This document shows, piece by piece, positions 53,178 through 62,155 of a stretch of 64,000 nucleotides of DNA. Under the pieces are notes generated by a model. It was given only the letters and a program-made list of their open reading frames with translations. It did no database searches and was not told the DNA's origin. The translations under genes and the position numbers were made by a program. Where the stretch lies: assembly GCF_900188245.1 (NCBI RefSeq), contig NZ_FZOK01000013.1:62001-126000 (forward strand). The letters are read 5' to 3'. Numbering within the stretch: the first letter of the stretch is position 1; the number at the start of each line of letters is the position of its first letter. The DNA is from Belliella buryatensis (GTDB taxonomy: Bacteria > Bacteroidota > Bacteroidia > Cytophagales > Cyclobacteriaceae).

Positions 53178-54701
53178 ATGGAGTACAATAAATTGACTGC
53201 TAAAGAATTACTGAAAATAAAAACCTTGGGAGAATTGAAAGCCGCCGGCTACGAACCCAAGTCTATCAAAGAAGAACTCAGACAAAACTTGATCTCAAAA
53301 ATCCAGAAGGGCGAAAATGTCTTTGAGGGGATTTGGGGATACGAGGATACGGTAATTCCTGATATTGAAAGAGCCATTCTCTCCAGACACAACATCAATT
53401 TGCTTGGCTTGAGAGGTCAGGCAAAAACTAGAATCGCTCGAATGATGACTTTTTTATTGGACGAATTTGTGCCCGTGATAGAAGGATCCGAATTGAATGA
53501 CGATCCGCTTGCACCTCTTTCTGCCTCGTCCTTGGCATTGATAGAAGCCAAAGGAGACCACACGCCAATCAAGTGGTGGCACAGAGCAGACCGCTACACT
53601 GAAAAATTGGCCACGCCAGATGTTTCAGTTGCCGATTTGATCGGGGATGTAGATCCCATCAAGGCTGCGACCATGAAGCTTTCATACAATGACGAACGGG
53701 TAATTCATTATGGATTGGTACCGCGTTCGCACAGATCGATTTTTGTAATCAACGAACTTCCAGATTTACAAGCGAGAATTCAGGTTGCACTCTTTAATAT
53801 TTTGCAAGAAGGAGATATTCAGATCAGAGGATTTAAATTGAGGCTGCCATTGGATATTCAGTTTGTCTTCACGGCGAATCCGGAGGATTATACCAATAGA
53901 GGATCTATCGTGACGCCATTGAAGGATAGGATTGAAAGTCAGATTATCACCCATTATCCGAAGACTATTGAAATCGGGAAACAAATCACTGCACAGGAAG
54001 CCAAATTGGATGGAAAGCCTTTGGACAAAATCCATGTGCCTGAGTTGATGAAGGATTTGATTGAGCAGATTGCGATAGAGGCGAGACACAGCGAGTATGT
54101 GGATGAGAAAAGTGGGGTTTCGGCAAGGTTGACGATCTCGGCTTATGAAAACTTGATTTCAGCTGCTGAAAGAAGACTCTATAAAAATAAGGAAGAAAAT
54201 ACGGTTGTTCGAATTTCAGATTTGATTGGTGTTATTCCTGCCATTACCGGAAAAGTAGAATTGGTTTATGAAGGAGAGCAGGAAGGCGCAGGCTTGGTTG
54301 CTTACAACTTGATAGGAAAAGCCATCAGAACCTTATTTGTGGATTATTTCCCTTCACCTGAGCAAAAGAAAAAGGATAAAGAAGGCAATCCTTATGTGTT
54401 GCCATTATCTTGGTTTGGCGAAGGAAATTCCTTGGATGTCTTGGCATCACAATCAGACAAGGAATATAAATCAGAATTGCATCAAGTGCCAGGCTTAGAG
54501 GACATCATCACGGCCACCATCAAAGGACTTCCTGAAAAAGAGAAAGAATTCTTTATGGAATTTGCACTTCATGGATTGGCAGAATACAGTCAGTTGAGCA
54601 AGAAGCTTCTGGATACAGGCATGCAATTTAAAGACCTTTTCAGCTCCATGTTTGACATGGGCGCCCCCGATGAAGATGACTTTGATGAGGATGATAATTG
54701 A
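53178..54701 (+). CDS. MoxR/ChlI-type AAA+ ATPase
   Basis: A 507-residue AAA+ protein. Walker A reads GLRGQAKT (about residue 81), and the Walker B position reads FVINELPDL, with Asn in place of the usual Asp, followed by ALFNILQEGDIQIRGF, the ChlI/MoxR helix-2 insert, and FTANPEDYTNRG (sensor 1 region). It resembles magnesium chelatase I-like proteins paired with VWA partners. The Asn in Walker B appears, from memory, to be a trait of this subfamily. The C-terminus is very acidic. It forms an operon with the VWA gene and ends at a strong terminator. Confidence 0.87.
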   Translation: MEYNKLTAKELLKIKTLGELKAAGYEPKSIKEELRQNLISKIQKGENVFEGIWGYEDTVIPDIERAILSRHNINLLGLRGQAKTRIARMMTFLLDEFVPVIEGSELNDDPLAPLSASSLALIEAKGDHTPIKWWHRADRYTEKLATPDVSVADLIGDVDPIKAATMKLSYNDERVIHYGLVPRSHRSIFVINELPDLQARIQVALFNILQEGDIQIRGFKLRLPLDIQFVFTANPEDYTNRGSIVTPLKDRIESQIITHYPKTIEIGKQITAQEAKLDGKPLDKIHVPELMKDLIEQIAIEARHSEYVDEKSGVSARLTISAYENLISAAERRLYKNKEENTVVRISDLIGVIPAITGKVELVYEGEQEGAGLVAYNLIGKAIRTLFVDYFPSPEQKKKDKEGNPYVLPLSWFGEGNSLDVLASQSDKEYKSELHQVPGLEDIITATIKGLPEKEKEFFMEFALHGLAEYSQLSKKLLDTGMQFKDLFSSMFDMGAPDEDDFDEDDN

Positions 54702-54706
54702 TTTAT

Positions 54707-54752
54707 AAAAGAAAATAGCCCAGATCATTTTGGATATGGGCTATTTTCTTTT
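54707..54752. terminator. bidirectional terminator
   Basis: A perfect 16-bp stem (54707-54722 with 54737-54752), a 14-nt loop and A/T runs on the two flanks; it can serve the ATPase operon and the convergent propeller gene. Confidence 0.8.
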
Positions 54753-54762
54753 ACTATTCTCT

Positions 54763-56007
54763 TTATTTCAAGAATAGTAGAGAAAATGGTGGTTCATCAT
54801 ATTTATTAGTGAAATGTTTAGAGGCAGTCTGCTTAACCGCTCCAAGTAAGTTGTCTATACGATCATCATATTTTAGGTTATTTAAAGCGTAAAATTTTTG
54901 GAAATTACTTTTTCTAATTTCCAAACTAGTACTATTTATGGTATGAAAATGATCAGGTTTCAATACAGAAACTAAGTAACCATCAGTTGTGGTGATTGGT
55001 TTAATATCTGCGTTAGAAGAAACTATGTCATCTAAAATCCCATAAGAAGTTAAATTCATATTGTTTTTCACTCCCTTGTAAAATAACTTATTGGCAAAAT
55101 TAAAGACTGCTAGTTCTTTGTTATTAAAATAGAACAAGCTCATTAATCCACTTGATTTTTGAATTTCACCATTTATGAACTGACCTGACTGACTTGGCTC
55201 TCTTTTTAAAACCAAATCCACGTATTTTATTCTCTCTTCCAAAGTGGGAAAGATTGGGCTTTCAATATTTTCTATATGTTTTACGATTTTGTTATTCTTT
55301 AAGTAAATCAATTCAAAAGAGCTAGGAGGATGAATTATCAATGTATCTCCCTTTTCTGAAAATACATTGTACTCAGCTACTGAATTCAAATTATGAAGTT
55401 CGATTTCTAAATCAGAATAAATAAGTTCATTCAATTGATAATCATACACTTCGACTCTATTTTTTTCTAGCCGACCTTTCTCATTTGCATTTGCAGGATT
55501 TTGTACATATAAATACTCTCCTTTTGCATAAATATTCCCAAGCCTAATTATTTTTTCAAATTGAAATTCACCATTAAGGTTAAATACTAATAATTTTGAT
55601 AACCATTGATCATAAATATAAATTAGCTTTTTTTCTTTGTTTATTGTAAAGCTAGTAATCTCTGAATATTCTTCAGGCCCTTGACCAATTTTACCAATTT
55701 CAGAGATAAATTTTCCGCTTTTATCAAATTTTGATAATGGAAATTGTCCTACTCCTTGTAGGTAAATCTTTTCTTCAAATTGAACAACATTTTTAATTTC
55801 TGAAATTCTTGTTTTTGCGGCAGGATTTTCTTCAAGTATTACTAAGTAACCTGAATCGAAAAAATCTGATGCCAGAGAAAAGGATGCAGCCTTTAAATCA
55901 GAAATAGAAGTTGCTTTTAATGAAGCAATTATATCTTCGTTTTGTGGTTTAGTCCTATTACAACTCAGTAGGACTAAACAAAATAGTATTTGAATAAATA
56001 GCTTCAT
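54763..56007 (-). CDS. 6-bladed beta-propeller lipoprotein
   Basis: A 414-residue lipoprotein (lipobox LVLLSC, Cys16). The blades contain recognisable propeller repeats such as FPLSKFDKSGKFISEIGKIG, IYIYDQWLSKLLVFNLNGEF and YLYVQNP, as in the 6-bladed beta-propeller (BF3164-like) lipoproteins of Bacteroidota. No enzymatic motif is seen. The local base composition is clearly more AT-rich than neighbouring core genes, as in the gene at 34510. The 294-nt gap upstream (56008-56301) holds only AT-rich DNA and the ndk terminator. Confidence 0.72.
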   Translation of the reverse strand: MKLFIQILFCLVLLSCNRTKPQNEDIIASLKATSISDLKAASFSLASDFFDSGYLVILEENPAAKTRISEIKNVVQFEEKIYLQGVGQFPLSKFDKSGKFISEIGKIGQGPEEYSEITSFTINKEKKLIYIYDQWLSKLLVFNLNGEFQFEKIIRLGNIYAKGEYLYVQNPANANEKGRLEKNRVEVYDYQLNELIYSDLEIELHNLNSVAEYNVFSEKGDTLIIHPPSSFELIYLKNNKIVKHIENIESPIFPTLEERIKYVDLVLKREPSQSGQFINGEIQKSSGLMSLFYFNNKELAVFNFANKLFYKGVKNNMNLTSYGILDDIVSSNADIKPITTTDGYLVSVLKPDHFHTINSTSLEIRKSNFQKFYALNNLKYDDRIDNLLGAVKQTASKHFTNKYDEPPFSLLFLK

Positions 56008-56242
56008 AAGTTAAATTTAAAATCTCTCTAAACTAGTTTTTTTTGGTAAAAAAAACAATTTAGTGATTTTCATCATTTAGTATCAATTATGATTTTATTG
56101 AAAACACCTCAAAATACCTGTCTCTTGAAGATAATTTACCAAAGAAGATTTTGTGATTGCCGACATAGACTTATGAGTAATGAAAAAATGTAAATTTTTA
56201 ACCTTCAAGAAATATTTAAAAATACTAACTCATATATAAAAC

Positions 56243-56279
56243 AAAAAACCCAGCTTCTGATTCAGAAACTGGGCTTTTT
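56243..56279 (-). terminator. terminator of ndk
   Basis: An interrupted long stem (A-run, CCCAG, then TTCTG pairing with CAGAA, CTGGG and a T-run) lies just beyond the ndk stop; reading leftward it ends in TTTTTTG. Confidence 0.75.
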
Positions 56280-56301
56280 GATTTATACAGAATTATATTG
56301 A

Positions 56302-56724
56302 TTAAAGCACTCTCTCCGCCTGATTGAAGAAGAAGTTTCCTTCGATTGTTGCGTTTTCGTCAGAGTCAGAACCGTGAACCGCATTTGCTTCGATAGATTT
56401 AGCGAAGATTTTTCTGATCGTTCCTTCCGCTGCATCAGCAGGGTTGGTAGCGCCGATCAATTTGCGGAAGTCTTCCACTGCATTGTCTTTTTCAAGGATA
56501 GCAGCGAAAATAGGTCCTGAAGACATGTATGCACAAAGGTCAGCGTAGAAAGGTCTCTCTTTGTGTACCTCGTAGAATTTGCCTGCCAATTCAGGAGTCA
56601 ATTTTGTAGCTTTCATTGCTACTACCTTGAAACCTGCATCTTCGATCATTTTTAAAATTGCACCTGAATTACCTGCGCCAAAAGCATCAGGCTTGATCAT
56701 TGTGAAAGTTCTGTTAGTTGCCAT
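56302..56724 (-). CDS. ndk: nucleoside diphosphate kinase
   Basis: A 140-residue enzyme that balances NTP pools via a phospho-His intermediate. The sequence starts [21 protein letters not shown]; the active-site His is in [18 protein letters not shown] 56724 is chosen because homologues begin a few residues before TFTMIKPD; an in-frame start at 56856 adds 44 unrelated residues that run into the promoter region of the divergent DHH gene. Confidence 0.96.
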   Translation of the reverse strand: MATNRTFTMIKPDAFGAGNSGAILKMIEDAGFKVVAMKATKLTPELAGKFYEVHKERPFYADLCAYMSSGPIFAAILEKDNAVEDFRKLIGATNPADAAEGTIRKIFAKSIEANAVHGSDSDENATIEGNFFFNQAERVL

Positions 56725-56842
56725 ATGGATAGATTTATATCGTTTTTTGAATAAGGGTGCAAAAATACGGGAAATAAATGAAGTTCCGAATGTTGGATGT
56801 GAAATCTCTGTTATCTCTTTAATTTCTAGTCTCTTACCTGTA

Positions 56843-56874
56843 TTGGGAATTTTCAAAAATTATCCTGACCTTTG
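56843..56874 (+). promoter_or_regulatory. putative promoter of the DHH-FKBP operon
   Basis: TTG (56843-56845), a 21-nt spacer and GACCTTTG (56867-56874; one mismatch to TAnnTTTG) lie 40 nt before the ATG at 56915. Confidence 0.45.
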
Positions 56875-56914
56875 CAGACTGTGTTCTCCAAAGAGAATCG
56901 ACAAAAGCTTAAAA

Positions 56915-57958
56915 ATGCAAGCATTAGAGTTATTCAAAAATAAAATCGCCTCCCCAGCCAAGATTGTAATTACCACCCACCACAAGCCTGATGCAGATGC
57001 ACTGGGTTCTTCATTGGGTTTGAAAAATTACCTGATCAAAAAAGGCCATGAGGTAACAGTTATCACTCCTTCTGATTATCCCTCATTCCTACATTGGATG
57101 AAAGGAAACGAAGAGGTCATTAACTTCGAGGATAAATCCCATCAAAAGGAGGCTATCCAAAAAATCGAAGCAGCAGAAATCATTTTTTGTCTTGATTTTT
57201 CTTGCCTGAGCAGGCTACAGTCCATGCAAGACCATGTCAAAAATTCTTCTGCTTATATCGTCAACATCGACCATCACCAAGACCCCAAAGATTTCAGTCA
57301 ATTTAGCTATTGGAGTACAGATGCAGCAGCTACCTGTGAGTTGGTTTATGAATTGATCGTAGATGAACTTGGAGATAAGGATCTGCTTGATGCTGATATT
57401 GCAGATTGTCTTTATGCGGGGATCATGACTGATACGGGAGGTTTTAGACATCCCAATACAACCAAGAATGTTCACCTTATCACCGCTGAACTGATTGAGT
57501 TAGGTGCTGACAATACCAAAATATCTAAGTTGATTTATGACACCAATAGTGTGAATAGACTGAAGTTTATCGGTTTTGCCATTTCACGTAGGTTGGTCAT
57601 CAATCAAGATTTAAGGATAGCGTATTTTGCGATTTCAAAAAAGGATTTGAAGAAATATGCCTCTCAGACAGGAGATACAGAAGGCTTGGTGAATTATGCC
57701 CTATCTATAGATGGGATCAAGATTGCAGCCTTATTTACAGAGCGTGAGGATGGGATCAAGATTTCCTTCAGGTCTGTTGAAGAAGTTGCGGTCAATAAGT
57801 TTGCTCAAGAACACTTCAATGGTGGAGGCCATAAAAATGCATCCGGAGGAAAATCAGACTTGACATTGAGCGAGACAACAGAGAAATTTGAGCAATTAAT
57901 CAAAGATAATACAAACACTTTATACAATCAATTAGAACTCATCCATGAAAAAAATTAA
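56915..57958 (+). CDS. DHH family phosphoesterase (NrnA-like oligoribonuclease/pAp phosphatase)
   Basis: A 347-residue phosphoesterase. The DHH domain motifs are ITTHHKPDADALGSSLGL, CLDFSCLSRL, VNIDHHQDP and IMTDTGGFRH; the DHHA1 domain ends in HFNGGGHKNASGGKS. NrnA enzymes degrade short RNA (nano-RNA) and dephosphorylate pAp. ATG 56915 is used; a longer frame from 56579 overlaps ndk and is not supported. The next gene overlaps by 14 nt. A DHH protein next to ndk and FKBP lipoproteins recalls the gldI neighbourhood of gliding Bacteroidota. Confidence 0.92.
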   Translation: MQALELFKNKIASPAKIVITTHHKPDADALGSSLGLKNYLIKKGHEVTVITPSDYPSFLHWMKGNEEVINFEDKSHQKEAIQKIEAAEIIFCLDFSCLSRLQSMQDHVKNSSAYIVNIDHHQDPKDFSQFSYWSTDAAATCELVYELIVDELGDKDLLDADIADCLYAGIMTDTGGFRHPNTTKNVHLITAELIELGADNTKISKLIYDTNSVNRLKFIGFAISRRLVINQDLRIAYFAISKKDLKKYASQTGDTEGLVNYALSIDGIKIAALFTEREDGIKISFRSVEEVAVNKFAQEHFNGGGHKNASGGKSDLTLSETTEKFEQLIKDNTNTLYNQLELIHEKN

Positions 57959-58874
57959 AAGCCTTTTATTGTCAGCCGCAGTAGTAGCGTCGGCAGTATC
58001 CATGTCAGCATGTACCAAAACTAAAAAAACAACATCTGACGGCATAGAGTACACTTACATCAAGGAGGGAAAAGAAGATCCTAAAAACGGTGAATATGTG
58101 CTCTATAACTTAATCGTGGCTACCGAAAATGATTCCACCTTTATTTCTACTTATGATCAAATGCAGCCTGGGTACATGCTTTATAATGACTCTGCAGTTG
58201 CTACGAATGGTATGGATGAAATCTTCTTAGGCTTGAGAAAAGGAGATAGTATTTCCTTCGAGGCACCAGCTGTAAAAGTATTTGGAGAGTTTAATATTCC
58301 ACCATTTATTCAAGAAAATGCCAAAGTGAAGATTCAAATTGGCGTATTTGATGTATTGGACGAGGAAGGCGTTAAAGCTTATTTCACTGCTTTGCAAGAT
58401 GCTCAAATGAAAAAGCAAGCTGAGAAATCAGCAGAGCAGCTTGAAATTGATGTAAAATTGATCGAGGACTATATTGCGCAAAATAATTTGAAAGCGAACA
58501 GGACAGAATCAGGCCTTTTTTACGTCATAGAGAATGAAGGAACCGGATCTCAGATTGAAGCAGGACAAGTTGCTGCGGTAGATTATGCTGGATACCTTTT
58601 AGATGGTACACTATTCGATACCAGTAATGAAAAAATTGCCCAAGATAATGGTATCTACAACGAGCAAAGAGGTGGATATGAGCCTATAGATGTTCAAGTA
58701 GGTATGGGTAGAGTGATTCCAGGATGGGACGAGGGTTTAGCCTTGCTGAAAAATGGGTCCAAAGCTAAGTTCTTGATCCCTTCCACCTTAGCGTATGGTG
58801 ACAGACAGTCAGGTCCTATCATTAAGCCAAACTCTGTTTTGATCTTCGACGTAGAAGTGAAGGATGTTAAATAA
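57945..58874 (+). CDS. FKBP-type peptidyl-prolyl isomerase lipoprotein (GldI-like), first of three
   Basis: A 309-residue lipoprotein (lipobox SMSAC, Cys23). Its first half (about residues 30-150) looks like a degenerate FKBP-like domain (GEYVLYNLIV, FLGLRKGDSISFEAPA). After a helix (about 150-185) a second FKBP domain follows with FDTSNEKIAQDNGI, GRVIPGWDEGLALL and IPSTLAYGDRQSG. A roughly 20-residue insertion between FDTS and the VIPGW motif is shared with the two genes downstream. It overlaps the DHH gene by 14 nt. Likely an outer-membrane or periplasmic folding factor. Confidence 0.85.
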   Translation: MKKIKSLLLSAAVVASAVSMSACTKTKKTTSDGIEYTYIKEGKEDPKNGEYVLYNLIVATENDSTFISTYDQMQPGYMLYNDSAVATNGMDEIFLGLRKGDSISFEAPAVKVFGEFNIPPFIQENAKVKIQIGVFDVLDEEGVKAYFTALQDAQMKKQAEKSAEQLEIDVKLIEDYIAQNNLKANRTESGLFYVIENEGTGSQIEAGQVAAVDYAGYLLDGTLFDTSNEKIAQDNGIYNEQRGGYEPIDVQVGMGRVIPGWDEGLALLKNGSKAKFLIPSTLAYGDRQSGPIIKPNSVLIFDVEVKDVK

Positions 58875-58883
58875 TTGAAATTT

Positions 58884-59441
58884 ATGAAAAAGTTAAGCGT
58901 TGTAGTTTTATCATTTTTCCTGTTAGCAACAGGTTGTATTTCTGATCAGGAAAATGCAGATGTGATTCTTCAAAGAGAGATACAAGCATTTGAAAAATAC
59001 ATCGCAGATAATAACGTAACTGGAGTCAAAGAAGAGCGAGATCCTGGTCTGGGTTTTATATTCATTTGGAAGGAAACTTCTGAAAGCGGTGTAAAGCCAG
59101 TCCCCGGGCAGCGTGTCACCGTTGATTATGTTGGGAAATTTCTTGAGAACGTTGTCTTCGATACTTCTAAAGAAGCTGTCGCAAAAGCAAATAATATTTT
59201 CAATGCCAATAGAATCTATGAACCGTTGACATACACCTTCAATGCAGGTTCAGTAATCCCAGGTTTTGATTTTGCTGTATCCAAAATGGATATTGGAGAT
59301 AAGATTCTTGCCTTTATTCCATCACTTTATGCTTATGGAAGAGCGGGAAGCCCTCCTGTAATCGGTGGCAATACTCCATTAATCTTTGAACTTGAATTAT
59401 TGCCTACTATCCTTGAAGAAGAAGACGAATCTGATGATTAG
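58884..59441 (+). CDS. FKBP-type peptidyl-prolyl isomerase-like lipoprotein, second of three
   Basis: A 185-residue lipoprotein (lipobox ATGC). A single FKBP domain shows RVTVDYVGKFLENVVFDTS, the lineage-specific insert KEAVAKANNIFNANR, SVIPGFDFAVSKM and FIPSLYAYGRAGSPP. ATG 58884 is preferred to a TTG at 58875. It starts 9 nt after the first FKBP gene and ends 1 nt before the third. Some aromatic residues of the canonical FKBP pocket appear replaced, so enzymatic activity is uncertain. It has an acidic C-terminus. Confidence 0.82.
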   Translation: MKKLSVVVLSFFLLATGCISDQENADVILQREIQAFEKYIADNNVTGVKEERDPGLGFIFIWKETSESGVKPVPGQRVTVDYVGKFLENVVFDTSKEAVAKANNIFNANRIYEPLTYTFNAGSVIPGFDFAVSKMDIGDKILAFIPSLYAYGRAGSPPVIGGNTPLIFELELLPTILEEEDESDD

Positions 59442-59442
59442 A

Positions 59443-60000
59443 ATGATGAATAAATACAGTTTGATTTTTGTATTAACCTTATTGGTTTTAGCTTCCTGCG
59501 ATCAACAAAATCCTTTTGGCGGTCCAACGTATGATTTTGATGGGAATCTAGCAGCTGATAGAGTTAAAATAGATGAATATCTATTGTCTACTCCTATTGA
59601 TAGCCTTTACAGGATCCACGATCCTTCTGGGGTAGTGATCATTGTACAAGAAGAAGGTGAAGGATCAAGGCCTGGATCCAATAGTGTTGTTTACACGAAT
59701 TACATTGGTAGCTTATTGGATGGATCAGTTTTCGACACAAGTATTGAAGATGTAGCTAGAGCCAATGATATCTTCGATGATAATAGAAGCTACACTGTGT
59801 TTCTTTTCACCATTCCTGGGCCAAATAGTACTGGGTCAGCTATACCTGGATTCAATTTTGGGTTTAGAAGATTGAGATCTGGTTCCAAAGCCGTGCTTTT
59901 GATTCCTTCCCCTCTGGGTTATAGGGACTCTGATACCAATGAAAGGATACCTCCAAACTCAGTTCTCAGGTTTGATGTGGATTTTCTAGGAATAGATTAA
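59443..60000 (+). CDS. FKBP-type peptidyl-prolyl isomerase-like lipoprotein, third of three
   Basis: A 185-residue lipoprotein (lipobox VLASC). Single FKBP domain: YTNYIGSLLDGSVFDTS, insert IEDVARANDIFDDNR, SAIPGFNFGFRRLRSG, LIPSPLGYRDSD and NSVLRFDVDFLGID. An extra loop (IPGPNSTG) precedes the AIPGF motif. The start could be any of ATG 59434, 59443 or 59446; 59443 lies 1 nt after the previous stop and gives a normal signal peptide. It closes the operon and a strong terminator follows. Confidence 0.82.
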   Translation: MMNKYSLIFVLTLLVLASCDQQNPFGGPTYDFDGNLAADRVKIDEYLLSTPIDSLYRIHDPSGVVIIVQEEGEGSRPGSNSVVYTNYIGSLLDGSVFDTSIEDVARANDIFDDNRSYTVFLFTIPGPNSTGSAIPGFNFGFRRLRSGSKAVLLIPSPLGYRDSDTNERIPPNSVLRFDVDFLGID

Positions 60001-60007
60001 ACAATTC

Positions 60008-60040
60008 AAAAAGCAGCTGATTTAGCTGCTTTTTTTGTTT
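60008..60040 (+). terminator. terminator of the DHH-FKBP operon
   Basis: A perfect 11-bp stem (60008-60018 with 60024-60034), a 5-nt loop and a T-run of at least seven. Confidence 0.85.
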
Positions 60041-60279
60041 TTGAAGATTAAGATACCTTGATATTTTTACCTTCCTTGCTTTTTTATTTCTATCTTCAAG
60101 CTGGAAGGAGCCAAATGATCATTGGAACACCTGCCTTACTTTTAAACCAAAAACCCAAATACGATGACCTTGAATTTAATAGTGAATCTACAGATAATTA
60201 CGCCAGCGCTTAACCATGAGAGAAGCTATTTTTATTGGCGATCTAAAACAGTTATTTCGGAACTCAAAATTCTTTCATT

Positions 60280-61503
60280 ATGAAAATCGCATTGATCAAG
60301 GAAGGGAAAATTCCAGCCGATAAGCGAGTGGCCTTTACGCCAGAACAGATTTTGGAGTTGCATCGCGTCTATCCCCAGCTCGAAGTAGTAGTGGAGAACT
60401 CCGATGTCAGGTCATTTGAAGATATAGAATATATGTCAAGGGGGATTACGGTCACCGATGATATTGAAGATTGTGATGTGTTTATGGGGATCAAAGAAGT
60501 TCCCATAGTCCAATTGAAAGATGAGAAGACGTATGTGTTTTTTTCTCATACCATCAAGAAACAACCATACAATAGGGCACTGCTTCAGGCTATCATCCAA
60601 AAGCAAATCAAGTTGATTGATTATGAAGTGATCAAGAATCCTCAAGGAGAAAGAGTTGTAGCTTTTGGGCGCTGGGCGGGAATAGTTGGTGCTTACAATG
60701 GACTTTGGACCTATGGGAAGAAATCGGGTCTATATGATATCAAGAGAGCATATGATTGCTTCGATCGAGAAGAGTTGGATAGGGAACTTCATAAAGTACA
60801 GCTACCACCTATCAAAATTGTTGTAACTGGCACAGGTCGTGTTGGGAAAGGTGTGGTTGAGGTGCTTCTAGAAGCTGGAATGAGGCAAGTGGATTCGCAT
60901 GATTTTTTGAATGCTTATTTTGAAGAACCAGTTTTCACAGTCCTTTCATCCTCGCATTTTAATAGAAGGAAAACAGATGGAGGATTTGATAGGATTGAAT
61001 TTTATAAAGAACCAGAGAAGTACGAAAGCCATTTCTTGAAATATGCGGAAGTCAGTGATATTCTGATGGCTGCTGCCTATTGGGACAATCGGGCACCTAG
61101 ACTTTTTAGTCCTGAAGATATCAAGTCTGATGATTTCAATATTTCCGTAATAGCGGACATTACCTGTGATATTCATGGTTCCGTGCCGACTACAATTCGT
61201 GCATCTAAAGTGCTAGATCCAGTGTATGATATCGATAGGGAACATTTCGAAGAGTTGCCACCATTTGGTAAACAAACAAGTATCTCTGTGATGGCCATCG
61301 ATAATTTGCCTACTGAGTTGCCCCGGGATGCCTCCAAAGATTTTGGGGAACAGTTGATGAAGTATTTCATTCCAGAGCTGATGAAGCCAAGGTCGGAAAT
61401 GATAGAGAAAGCTACGGTAGCCAAAGAAGGGGATTTGACATTAGAGTTTATATATTTGAAGGAATTTGTAGCTGAAAATAGCCAAGAAAATGAAAAATAT
61501 TGA
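60280..61503 (+). CDS. NAD(P)-dependent oxidoreductase, lysine-ketoglutarate reductase/saccharopine dehydrogenase-like
   Basis: A 407-residue protein of the alanine dehydrogenase/transhydrogenase N-terminal fold. It starts MKIALIKEGKIPADKRVAFTP, the LYS1/AlaDH N-terminal signature, has a nucleotide-binding loop VTGTGRVGKGVVEVLLEAG, a DITCDIHGSVPTTIRAS block and AIDNLPTELPRDASKDFG, which is highly characteristic of lysine-ketoglutarate reductase and LYS1-type saccharopine dehydrogenases. It probably acts in lysine or a related amino-acid route, but other members are uncharacterised. deoC overlaps its 3' end by 14 nt. No partner saccharopine dehydrogenase gene is in the window. Confidence 0.83.
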   Translation: MKIALIKEGKIPADKRVAFTPEQILELHRVYPQLEVVVENSDVRSFEDIEYMSRGITVTDDIEDCDVFMGIKEVPIVQLKDEKTYVFFSHTIKKQPYNRALLQAIIQKQIKLIDYEVIKNPQGERVVAFGRWAGIVGAYNGLWTYGKKSGLYDIKRAYDCFDREELDRELHKVQLPPIKIVVTGTGRVGKGVVEVLLEAGMRQVDSHDFLNAYFEEPVFTVLSSSHFNRRKTDGGFDRIEFYKEPEKYESHFLKYAEVSDILMAAAYWDNRAPRLFSPEDIKSDDFNISVIADITCDIHGSVPTTIRASKVLDPVYDIDREHFEELPPFGKQTSISVMAIDNLPTELPRDASKDFGEQLMKYFIPELMKPRSEMIEKATVAKEGDLTLEFIYLKEFVAENSQENEKY

Positions 61504-62155
61504 GCGATATATTGAGCAGACAGTCTTGAAGCCCTTGACCACAGATACAGACATCGAAAATCTTGTGCAAGAAGCAAAGGATTATGGTTTTATCGGCATC
61601 TGCGTACCCCCATTTTGGGTAAAGAAAGCCAAGAGAGAAATAGGAGATGCGCCTATCCAACTGGTTACGGTAGTGGGTTTTCCTCTAGGTTATAATATGA
61701 GCGAGGCCAAAGCACACGAGACAGAGCTAGCTATTAGGGACGGCGCTGATGAGATAGATGTAGTCTGGTCTCTTACTGCCTTCAAAGCGGGAATGAACTG
61801 GCCAAAAATAGAACTGGCCAAGCTAGCCAATATTTGTCATCAACATGAGCGTATACTCAAAGTGATTATTGAGACCGCTTACCTGAATGATGCTGAAATC
61901 ATCCAAGCCTGTGAGATTTGTAGAGACGCAGGAGTTGATTATGTCAAAACCTCAACAGGCTTTGCTCCTGAGGGAGCTAAGGTAGAACATATCGCCTTGA
62001 TGCGTGCCAATCTACCTAGCAATGTGGGAATCAAAGCTAGTGGAGGTATTAAGAATTATGCACAAGCCAAAGCACTGATCGAAGCAGGAGCAGATCGAAT
62101 TGGAACAAGTTCTGGTGTGGAGATCGTGAAAGAACAAAAAGCCCAGCAGGATTAA
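61490..62155 (+). CDS. deoC: deoxyribose-phosphate aldolase
   Basis: A 221-residue TIM-barrel class I aldolase that cleaves 2-deoxyribose 5-phosphate to acetaldehyde and glyceraldehyde 3-phosphate. The Schiff-base Lys is in VDYVKTSTGFAPEGA, with the supporting motifs ADEIDVVWSL, LKVIIETAYL and IKASGGIKNYAQA. It overlaps the preceding oxidoreductase gene by 14 nt, so translation is probably coupled. Its stop codon overlaps the stop of the convergent transporter gene. Confidence 0.96.
   Translation: MKNIERYIEQTVLKPLTTDTDIENLVQEAKDYGFIGICVPPFWVKKAKREIGDAPIQLVTVVGFPLGYNMSEAKAHETELAIRDGADEIDVVWSLTAFKAGMNWPKIELAKLANICHQHERILKVIIETAYLNDAEIIQACEICRDAGVDYVKTSTGFAPEGAKVEHIALMRANLPSNVGIKASGGIKNYAQAKALIEAGADRIGTSSGVEIVKEQKAQQD

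Noticed and set aside
56579-56914. N-terminal extension of the DHH phosphoesterase overlapping ndk
   Set aside because: The extension is antisense to ndk and crosses the likely promoter; the protein family begins near ATG 56915.
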